From: Terfezia claveryi
Lineage: Eukaryota > Ascomycota > Pezizomycetes > Pezizales > Pezizaceae
Direction: 5' to 3'
Length of the DNA: 11,762 nt
NCBI GenBank assembly: GCA_015179025.1
Contig: WHUX01000757.1
Span: 1 to 11,762 of the forward strand
Shown here: positions 1-8,163 of the stretch, in pieces
Numbering within the stretch: position 1 is the first letter of the stretch
Layout of the letters: the number at the start of each line of letters is the position of its first letter
Translations under genes and position numbers: made by a program
Notes under the pieces: model-generated
What the model saw: the letters and a program-made list of their open reading frames with translations, nothing else
Database searches by the model: none
What the model was told of the DNA's origin: nothing

Positions 1-2
1 CT

Positions 3-547
3 GGGCCGGAGTACCCGTTTCTCCAGAGTGAGCTAGAGAGGAGGTATATTGCACTTGTGGAAGAGTGGGAGTCGAAGAATGGGATAGCGAAGGGGTTGGT
101 AGGGTTGAGGATTGGCTTGGCGGGGGATATGTGGAGATTTGAGAGGTTTGAGGAGTATACTCACAAAATATACGAGGGATCTAAACTCAAGCCGCAAGAG
201 GATAAGAAGAGAAAATATATTTGCACCCTAGACGCCATGCTCGACCTCAGCACACAGTTCCTAAAACTAGGTCTAGACTTACTCCGGGAAGAGAAGTTGG
301 TATCGGAGTTCAAGCAAGGGTAGCAAGCTATGGAAGTCAGTGTAAGGCTTGGCTGAGATGGGGTGTATCGGGGTTAGTGGGGGAGAGTGCGCCAGGGTGG
401 CAGAGTGATGCGGAGGAGGTTGTGAGGTTGTGGCTGCAGAGACCGGTTTTGGAGGATCAGGAGCGGGATGGGGTGGAGGTATTGGGGAGGGCGAGATTGG
501 TTTTAGCGGAGGGGTGCGGTTGGTGGAGGATGAGATGGGGGAACTAG
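3..547 (+). CDS. 3' part of an unrecognised protein gene, cut by the window edge, with one frame break
   Basis: The reading frame is open from the first complete codon at 3 and starts before the window, so no start codon is assigned. It runs to TAG at 321-323 and looks like real protein: helix-rich and charged, with segments such as LERRYIALVEEWESKNG, GDMWRFERFEEYTHKIYEG and LGLDLLREEKLVSEF. Directly after the stop another frame (codons starting at 323, 326 and so on) stays open to TAG at 545-547 and encodes a Trp-rich, charged stretch (CKAWLRWGVSGLVG, then EEVVRLWLQRPVL). One missing base in the GGG run at 318-320 would join the two parts. A 41-nt intron at 300-340 (GTATCG to CAG) would also join them in frame, but it is short for a fungal intron and has no good branch point. 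No family recognised. It could be a broken gene, a sequencing error, or an unusual intron. Confidence 0.45.
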
Positions 548-1923
548 GTTCTGGAATTTATGACGGGGAGTCATACCTTAGAGAGTAGGTATAAAACATT
601 GTTGTTCTGCATCACGACTAAGTATGAAGTGGGGCTTGGGAATTTTATACTCGTTGCACGTTTGTGGATGCGGTACTCGCTATCTGTACAGATAACAAAA
701 ACCCTGGTGATACTGCACTTCCTCGACCCTCCATATATGCATAGACATATGCCGCAGATTGCATACCGAAAGTCTACTTAACTAGGTCTCGTTGACCTCA
801 AAGCATAACCCGCATTCTCAGAGACGAACCTTTGACATGTTTATCTACATTGGGGATCCTGGTTCCTACCTTTATCAACTAGCAGCCGTCCTCAGGTAAC
901 ATAATAAGAGTATTTCGGAACCTAGGCTACTGTCGGGTCGATTAATACGGCTAGACTATGAGGCAATTCATAATTAATTAGCTAGACGAGGTCACGATAA
1001 GACGGCGAAATTAACGGATTCTAAAGTATAAATTTGTATGGTAGTAGCATTGAGGAGGAAATTGCCCATGCACGTTTGGTGACGCTTTATATACAGTATA
1101 TAGCTTCAATTTAAGTTTGGTCGATAAGCTGCACAGTAGTTACCAGAAAAAGCTTGTGAGATATATCAATTGCTAGTTTTAGTGGTAATCTGACGGTTTT
1201 CATGAATTCTCCGAACTGGTAGTACGCATTTGAGGGGCAGCTTAACCCTTGCACTACATGGACCCCGACTTCGAGAGAGTGAGTAGTCACGTGATTGGCA
1301 CTTACAGACCAATGTCAGCAACACGGCGCCAAAAAGTAAATATAGCTCATCCCCAATTAATTCTCCGAAGCACATCTCAATATCATAGGCAAACTGAATT
1401 CAAAGCAGGTCGGTTTGCAGGTGTACAAAGTCTGGCCTTGCGATGTGTCTGACTGCCGATCTCTAGGTATCCTGAGCTGTTCACTGTTCATGGGGTTGGG
1501 GCTTCATTTACATAGCTGACCACGATGTTTTCCCCATACAGGGCTATTTATCTTTAAGGTGTGCTATCCTTTGGGTGAGAACGGAATGATATAAACACCA
1601 TTCTAGGCGTTTCGACTGATATGTCTCCTTTTACCCCGCCGTGGTCATCAGGTTCCGCTGGGTATATATATGCGACATTGTGGGTGGATTGCTTTGGTGG
1701 CGGGGCCAGGGATAGGTTAGACATCTTTTCATCTCAAACGTTCTCCGTGATGTTGAAACGGGAGATCGATCTCCTCAGCGGGGTTTCAGGGGTATCACTT
1801 ACCCTATCTTATTCCAAGCTGCAACCGCGTATATTAAAACCAATGTTTCGCAGCTGACTGACTCGGTGGTTTTTACAGTTCGCCTATATTAATACCTACG
1901 ATCATGAGGATGGTGTTGATTCC
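548..1923. other. Non-coding AT-rich spacer
   Basis: No reading frame here has the composition or length of a gene; the short open frames are punctuated by stops in all frames and lack protein-like sequence. A TATAAAA string occurs at about 591, but no gene follows it. TA-rich words such as TTAATTA are frequent between about 900 and 1150. It is probably intergenic; the right part is likely upstream DNA of the AA14-type gene. Confidence 0.5.
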
Positions 1924-1969
1924 TATATAATCAATCACAATCTCCATTCAACTCCTTTTTTTTTCTTCC
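1924..1969 (+). promoter_or_regulatory. Likely core promoter of the AA14-type gene: TATA box plus pyrimidine tract
   Basis: TATATAA lies at 1924-1930, about 300 bases before the ATG, and is followed by a C/T tract at 1953-1969 with a long T run. Pyrimidine tracts near the transcription start are common in filamentous ascomycetes. This would give a 5' untranslated leader of roughly 250 nt. A second AT-rich candidate (ATTATATTTG, about 2137-2146) lies closer to the start. A CTTTCAG at about 2211-2217 could be the end of a leader intron. All of this is inference from motifs. Confidence 0.35.
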
Positions 1970-2227
1970 AAATGTCCAATCCACAGACATTACTTCATTC
2001 AATTCCTTCATATTACAGCAGGACTGTTCGATAACTTTCTTTTCTGCGGTCTTTTGTTGATTAACACGCCTTTCTTTACGAGTTTGCATAAAGACATTCC
2101 TTCATTGTTATATTCAAATTAACTGCGGATAACCATATTATATTTGAGACGAATTGTTACGATCTTGAAGGGTAATTCATTTCAATAATCCAAACAACAA
2201 TCAACTCCACTTTCAGAATCCATCAAA

Positions 2228-3019
2228 ATGACTCGATTCACCAGCGCCTTAGTTATCGCCGTAGGAGTGACTTTAATCCCCTCCACAATGGCCCACATTG
2301 GGATCTTCCACCCCTCTGTGTACGGCTTCCACGGGCCTGACTCCAACATCAACAAGCCCCTCCACAGCATGCCGATTTCCCGCTGGCTCTTCCACGGGAA
2401 CCCCACCCCACCTCCTGACGGAGCCAAAATGCAGCTTCCCTCTGGCGGCAACGTCACCATCGAAGTCGCCTGTGAGAAGCGGCACACCTCTTTCGGCGGA
2501 GCCAACCCCTCTTCCAACCACCCCTGCCCCACAGACCCCGCCGCAGCTCACTCAGGTCCAGATATGGCCGATGCGAACCTCCGTGGCTGTGCGCTCGCAA
2601 TCGCATATAAATCCATCCCTACCGAAGTCCGCCTCGAGGACTTTGTTGTGTTCAGCGTAAACCACTACTGTGTTAAGACGCTCCGCACGGTATTTGAGAT
2701 TCCCGCGGGTATGCCCCCGTGTCCGAATGGCAAGTGTGTGTGTGGGTGGTTTTGGCAGGGACAAGTGAGTAATGATGAAATGTACATGAATGGGTTTGAC
2801 TGCGAGGTATTGAATGGCGACCCGGGGAAGAAGATCGGGAAGCCACAGCCACCGAAGGAGTGTAGAGAGGGGATGGGCCCCTGTGTGCAGGGCCCGAAGC
2901 AGCCGACTTATTGGGCAAATGAGGGAGCGAATATTGAGTATCATGGGCCTGATAGGAAGCCGGCGTATTTGGATTATTGGGGATATAAGGATGGGGCGCA
3001 GAATGATATTTTTGCGTAG
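2228..3019 (+). CDS. Secreted AA14-type lytic polysaccharide monooxygenase (copper enzyme)
   Basis: Single-exon gene of 263 codons; the ATG at 2228 sits in CATCAAAATG, a good fungal start context, and begins a signal peptide (residues 1-22) ending in STMA. Cleavage would expose His23 as the first mature residue (HIGIFHPSVYGF), as needed for the N-terminal half of a copper histidine brace. The likely second His is His108 (AAAHSGPD) and the axial Tyr is Tyr186 (MYMNGFDC), 78 residues apart. As I recall, AA14 ligands are His1, His99 and Tyr176 (spacing 77). Family-like motifs are RGCALAIAYKS (119-129), FVVFSVN (139-145), MPPCPNGKCVC (162-172) and the terminal DGAQNDIF. Ten mature Cys suggest five disulfides; N75-V-T is a glycosylation sequon. 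No linker, binding module or GPI signal is present. AA14 enzymes are reported to oxidise xylan bound to cellulose; the substrate here is inferred. A diverged copper protein without oxidase activity remains possible. Confidence 0.85.
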   Translation: MTRFTSALVIAVGVTLIPSTMAHIGIFHPSVYGFHGPDSNINKPLHSMPISRWLFHGNPTPPPDGAKMQLPSGGNVTIEVACEKRHTSFGGANPSSNHPCPTDPAAAHSGPDMADANLRGCALAIAYKSIPTEVRLEDFVVFSVNHYCVKTLRTVFEIPAGMPPCPNGKCVCGWFWQGQVSNDEMYMNGFDCEVLNGDPGKKIGKPQPPKECREGMGPCVQGPKQPTYWANEGANIEYHGPDRKPAYLDYWGYKDGAQNDIFA

Positions 3020-4337
3020 GTAAAAGGATGGAACTGGAATGTACGTGATGGAGGGGATTGTACTGTAGATATCAAGATTGGTTGATTAATGGAAGATTGC
3101 GTTCGGGGTGCTAGTCCTGGTGTTAATACTAGTAGACTGAGGACATGTAAGGAACAATAGAAAAAGGAGACTAGTAATACAGTTAGCTTCCGCTAAAAGC
3201 ATATCTCGTTAAAGTCAGTGCTGGCATATGGCATAAGGCCCTGGTGAAGTAGGGGACCGGGATCGATATACTTATAATGAGTTTATGCATATATTGGGGG
3301 TGTTTTTTATGAAGAGGATTTTGGTGAGGCTCTGGATTGGGGGGTGGACACAAACAAAACTTGTATTGACTATGCCATTCGTCAGATATATGATCAACTT
3401 CTATTATGTGGCCCCTAAGCCTCTCTGATCAAAAAAAAAGTGTTATATCACATACGCTGGTCACCTTCACGTCTTGTAAAACTATCCATGGAAAGAAAAC
3501 AACGCAAGTATCCGAAATTCTTCCAGCGACACTCCTCTCACCCAGCAAATACATAGTGAGACATTGTGATTGAAGTACGTCTGATCCCAAGATATATATA
3601 CAGGAGATAGGAAAAGCCAGAAATTAACCAAACTACATGTCCTTTGGGCATATCTGTTCTAGAAGTATTCCCAGCTTCTGGAAGAGACCCAGTATAACAC
3701 CTACTTTATTTTGTAATCATTCCAGTATTATTCCACAAGTACCCCCCATGGGGATTTCTTTTCTTGTCTACAAGTTGAACTTTAATTCTTTTTCGCTTGG
3801 TATTAATGCCATTACCCTGAACACTCGGATGCAATAACAGTCCACAGCCGCACCAGGTAGTGGTCCTGGCTATTTCGCTCTGGATCAACAAGCCTCCTCC
3901 GTACCTGTTTGTTTAAGTTCCAGGAGAAGACCGTGCTCTGATGGTACACTGTAGTAAGTCCACTGAAGCGGCACTAGAATAATATATCCAGCATATATTT
4001 TGCCATCAATTCCACACAGTCGCATGACGTCTGTCAGGATACTCCTTTTGAATTAAAAGGAGGTTATGCGATAAGACCGAAAAGAAAACCAATCAATATT
4101 TACCTAACTAGTTACAACACTCAGGAAGCCTCATGTTAACCCAAAATTTTGTTGACCAGCTGATATCGATAACCTGAGCTCTGTTGGGTCCGGAGAGGCG
4201 AGTGTATATACTAACATACTATTGCCATCGAGAGCCCAATATGTGCGTAGATATTCTAGCAACACCTGGGGCGCTCCCCTCCCACAACCTTTAGGCTATA
4301 ACTACCACACATCCAAATGAATATTTTTTTCCGGACA
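3020..4337. other. Non-coding spacer after the AA14-type gene
   Basis: No protein-like reading frame is seen. The first few hundred bases must hold the 3' untranslated region and polyadenylation site of the upstream gene, but no clear AATAAA is present; AATAGA at about 3155 is only a weak candidate. The remainder is AT-rich with short open frames of random composition. Confidence 0.45.
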
Positions 4338-4409
4338 TGTAACACCCCACCCCGGTTTACCCGTCTGGTCCTATGGAGGGTGTTGTGCCAACCAGACAAC
4401 TGTCTGGTT
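4338..4409. repeat. LTR-like start (TGTAACACC) with a perfect inverted repeat
   Basis: TGTAACACCCCACCCCGG begins at 4338. Starting with TG and this C-rich style resemble 5' ends of some Ty3/gypsy long terminal repeats. Within it, AACCAGACA (4390-4398) and TGTCTGGTT (4401-4409) form a 9-bp perfect inverted repeat with a 2-nt loop, and a third GTCTGG lies at 4363-4368. I found no second LTR copy, no certain 3' end and no target-site duplication; GTGTTGTACA near 4612-4621 is the only candidate end. The mobile-element reading is therefore weak; the inverted repeat itself is certain. Confidence 0.3.
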
Positions 4410-5229
4410 TTCTATTGACCTGCTCAGGCAGGCTTAGTAAGTAGGCTTCGAGTAACCAGCATACAGTAACGTGCAATCCTTGTTCTGCACCCCACCCATT
4501 TTTGGAATATTGTTAAAAATCAACCATAAACCAATTCGCGAAAAATAAAATTGTATTTCAAGGAAGGCTCTCTGACATATTGTTGTTTCAAAGTCAGAAA
4601 CCGAATTTTGCGTGTTGTACAAAGGTTGTCTGTACCTTTTACATGTGAGATGACTAATTACTGTTCTCCCCTCCGACTTGCTCTCAGTAGGGTAACAGCC
4701 TCCCACTTGAGCCAGCCACAGGACTTCAAGATACGTGCACAGTCATGATTTCTACTCTACAGTATTTCCCTCGCCATCCCTGGGGCTGGCGCCTGCCGCT
4801 TGCACATTTGGTTTTGCAAAATATGTGCATTTACCGTGAGCACATTGCCCAAGGGGTTTGCGGGTGGGGTGCCGGCGTTCGTGTCGCCGACGCCAGTTCT
4901 TGGTGCCCCAATGTGCGGCGCCTATTTAGTCCTGTGTGCAACCGGTATAAGCGCATATTCGGTAGAGCTTATCATAACCTCCTATATAACTTGTCGGTCC
5001 ATTAATTGCTAGCTTAAGATGTCCATGCAATGAGTAAGGAGCTACTTGCATAATATACCCCAGGGCCCAACATGCTTGCACCCTGGAGTTTCCAGTCATT
5101 ATGCACCTATAGCGTCAGCATCAGCTTTACTACAACGGAATAGTAAAGGCTGCCCGAAGGCTTACTAGCGACATAAGGTTGGTCACGGTGGATCAGGCAG
5201 GAAAGGTGATAGAGTGGATGATTATTACT
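4410..5229. other. Unassigned sequence between the inverted repeat and the decayed coding relic
   Basis: Short open frames occur on both strands but none looks like protein. Local GC rises around 4780-4930, with G/C-rich words such as GGGGTGCCGGCG, without a coding frame to explain it. It may be part of the same decayed element as its right-hand neighbour, but nothing in the sequence proves that. Confidence 0.3.
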
Positions 5230-6565
5230 TTAGCCCAGGTATTGTTCAAACAGCTTGCAGAAATCATTTCCATGTTGTCCTTGTTGATTTCTTCCCACAA
5301 TCACCATATCTAATTCTGCCATACATTTGTCATCCGTGTACGTGATTACCTGCCGGAATTTAGCATCGCAATACTCTTCCCCCATGGCACTGCTCTGGCG
5401 GTGTTTGCCATGGCGTCGTCGGCAGTTATCTGGGCAGCGTCCGCGCTGTATTGTGCATCGCCCGCTAAACAAATGGCGCAGGTGGCCTCGCCTGTGCTTC
5501 TTCTACTACTTAACCTCCCGAACCTCGTAGGCATCTGCTTTTTCTGAGTGAGTCAGAGTGACAGCCCCTGTACCACCGCCTCTAACCTTTTGAGCTCCTC
5601 TTTATTGGGTACCGGGTGCTGTCTGCGCCATTCTCCCCAGAACCGCTTAACTTCTCGGCTTCTGTTTTGGCTTGCTCCTCTAACGCTTGCAGTCATGTGT
5701 TTGTCAACTTCTCTTTTTTAGCCAGGTTCCGCCGTGTCTGGGTCTCTCGGACCACTTAAATAATTTGCCACAGCCAGTAAGCCGTGGGCTACTGTGGTAG
5801 CCAGCGGAACCTTCTGCATTGCTTTCTCGATCTCCTGTGTCGACTAACTTTGCTTCAGGGCATGGAGCAAATCATGATATTTCTGCCACCTGGAGTTTCA
5901 AACGGGTGGTGTCTGTCACATTGAATCTTCCCACCTCTTTCCATGATGACTGCGTCTTGATGGATGCCTAGGCTTCTATAATTTTTCTTGAGCGCTTGTG
6001 TGTTCTTGCTGCTGCATTTCGATCGTTTAATAATTGTCAACGCGCAAAAGATGAACGAACAATCGGTCGCCCAATATTCCACCTAATCATGTGGGCCATG
6101 GCCAGGGATGCGTAATCCCTCGGATTCGGTGGTCCGTATGATTAGGTCACAGTGTTCCTCGGGTAGCAGGGAAAGGAAGCGTAAAATGACTCGTTTTCCA
6201 GGGCAACCTAGATCATTGCAGCGAGGTCGGCGGCGGGGTAGATCCACGTCAAGAGAGTGTCATTCGGGTTATAGTTTTATGCGGGCAAAACAGCCCACGC
6301 TGGGTGGAATGTACTCTGTTGCGGTTTCGGGCAGCGAGAACTTTCGGACGCTCATTTGATCATTGTGTGGGGTCGTGACAAGCAGGTCGATTTCTTGCTG
6401 CAAGACTTTTTAAATATTTATTTGCCTGATGGTGTAGCTGACACTCGTGTTGGGGTTATGTTCTAGTTGAGGACTGAAGTTAAAGTAAATTTTTAATTGG
6501 TGTTGAATTGTTTGTTTTGTTGTGGCTGACGGTCGTAAGATCACTTTCTGGCGTCGCTTACCCAT
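5230..6565 (-). pseudogene. Decayed protein-coding relic, possibly from a mobile element
   Basis: Read on the minus strand, protein-like sequence can be followed for about 1.3 kb across frame changes and stops. It starts at ATG 6565 (MGKRRQKVILRPSATTKQ). After a stop at 6412-6410 the same frame continues (LQQEIDLLVTTPHNDQ, then ATEYIPPSVGCFARI) to 6271. A second frame (NPNDTLLTWIYPAADLAAM, then DYASLAMAHMIRW) runs to 5872 with stops at 6210, 6144, 6039 and 5970. A third (EIEKAMQKVPLATTVAHG) covers 5876-5718, then helix-forming charged segments (LEEQAKTEAEKL; WGEWRRQHPVPNKEELKRL). The last piece (KFRQVITYTDDKCMAELDM) ends at TAA 5232-5230. Homologous function is unknown. A gag-like protein of a retroelement is one possibility, but no reverse transcriptase, integrase or clear zinc knuckle is visible. 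So many breaks rule out a working gene. Confidence 0.5.
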
Positions 6566-8163
6566 GTATAAGTGAGCCCTTGCAACCCCCTGCAGAAGCG
6601 TCTCCAGTCACATTTCATGATATCCCTGATTCCTGCTATATTCACAACTATGGAAATAGCTACGCTCTACAACATGGTTACCCTTACTTACCGTCAAAAT
6701 AACCTAATACCTAATACCCAATATCCATCCCTTCTAGTACGACCTCTCTGAAGAACCCCCCTCTCCTTCTCATCCTGCTCCCACCCCCTTCTAGGCTAGA
6801 TGTTGCGTGGATGAGCCTAAAACTACTAGGAAGTCTTAACGTAGTATCTATCTATTTTGATGTTCAAAAAGCTTCTAGGGTAGCAATCTATGATACAGCA
6901 AAACTGTATGTTTTCGAATCGAGCCACTTATTGCAGCAAAATGAATATTTTTGAGTATTTACTACATTTCCTTAATTTATGCTACTGTAAACCCCTCACC
7001 CTCAACCCTCCGTTACCACAGCATTTTCAGCCACTACGGCGAGACTCCCAATACCTCTGGGAGCCCCAATACTTCCCCCTTTGGACTTCAAGAATGGTGT
7101 TGCGTAGGTACTGACAGACTCCCTTCCCTTTATTCACAGCTAGGTAGCCTCGTAACCTGCAGAACCGGAATTGTTTGAGCGTGATCATCTTTCAGCCCCT
7201 GCGCTTGACCAAGAAACTTGAATATAGGCCCAAGGAAAACGCTCAGTTGCTATAATTGTTACATTCTCCTTTATATATAAAAGAGCATTCTGTTTATTTG
7301 ATTGTTGCTTGATTGCTGATCAGGTGTGGTTATGTGAATCAAGATTTGCACGTTTATGCTGGACCCCATTGTAGGTCTAGGTAAATAAGTCTCGTTCAGA
7401 TTAAGCAATTAACCGCAGCGTACCCTAAAACTTACTTAGAATCAAATACCAGGTATATATGTGAGATTATATTAGAATAAATATGGATATTGGCAGTTGA
7501 GGGTAATCAGTGTACTTCCAATAGGTAAGTAAATTTTTTGATATGTAGCATAGAGCTATCCTGCTTTTGTAGAGGCATTTTGGTGTTAGCTAGTTTCTAG
7601 CGTGAGTTACAGTGTTAACTCATATCTAGCTAAAAGTGTATAGTTCTATAAAGTTCACTCAAGGCTTAGAATCTAATTCCTAATACAGACTCAAAGCCCA
7701 TGCTTTTTTAGATGAAAATGCTTTGGTGGAATATCCAGAAGCTTGAAGAGTAGCCCCACCAAATATTCTAGAGCTTCCAGTCAATGAAATACTTGGTTTC
7801 CTAGCTTAATTTGTAGTCTTGTATTTGTTCTGGGTTCAATAGGTAAAGGGGAGTGGTGTACTGCCTGCCCTCCCTCCTCCCACCAATTCCAGATCTGGAC
7901 GGAAATACCCCGCTACAGAATATCGCCAGATACTTACTATGAGGCGTAGCATATATCCAACCTCACCAAATATACTCCAGTAAGAATTCACAGGGACTTA
8001 CAGTAAAGGCCACATATATGTCAAATATCGACCGTCAAGAGTCTTGCTATCCGACTCTTAAATTCGATTTATATCACTCGACCTAAGCTACATAAATTCA
8101 TTCAAATCACATCCTCATTAGGCATGAGACCATATCCCCCCTGGGTATTCGAAGAAAAACAAA
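6566..8163. other. AT-rich spacer without a supported gene
   Basis: No convincing coding frame on either strand. A strong intron-like 3' end (CTGACAGACTCCC, pyrimidine tract, then CACAG) ends near 7139, but the flanking frames are short and no donor can be paired with it. Small features include a local tandem CCTAATA at about 6704-6717 and the nested hairpin listed separately at 7586-7633. The right end should hold the 3' untranslated region of the minus-strand membrane-protein gene; no AATAAA was found on that strand. Confidence 0.4.
7586..7633. repeat. Nested 48-bp hairpin in spacer DNA
   Basis: An outer pair, TTAGCTAG (7586-7593) and CTAGCTAA (7626-7633), encloses an inner pair, TGAGTTA (7603-7609) and TAACTCA (7616-7622), with a 6-nt loop (CAGTGT). 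All 15 base pairs are perfect; the internal loop between the stems is uneven (9 and 3 nt). It lies far from any recognised gene. It could be the relic of a small foldback element, a structured RNA, or chance in AT-rich DNA. Confidence 0.45.

Noticed and set aside
2765..2770. GTGAGT inside the AA14-type gene as an intron donor
   Set aside because: The frame stays open and protein-like through this point, and splicing to the acceptors downstream would remove the probable copper-site Tyr186.
2182..2944. Open frames on the minus strand and other plus frames across the AA14-type gene
   Set aside because: They are shadows of the C- and G-rich coding sequence; none has family-like sequence or a sensible start.
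6108..6359. Plus-strand frame with an Arg-rich translation
   Set aside because: The minus strand of the same stretch reads as protein in linked segments (for example NPNDTLLTWIYPAADL), which fits the longer decayed relic better.
7014..7140. Exon-like frame before a strong pyrimidine tract and CACAG
   Set aside because: The open frames are short, no donor of suitable spacing is present, and none of the frames links to protein-like sequence downstream.
7826..7845. GGGTTCAAT as a tRNA T-loop
   Set aside because: The conserved C after the loop, a matching acceptor stem and an A-box upstream are absent.
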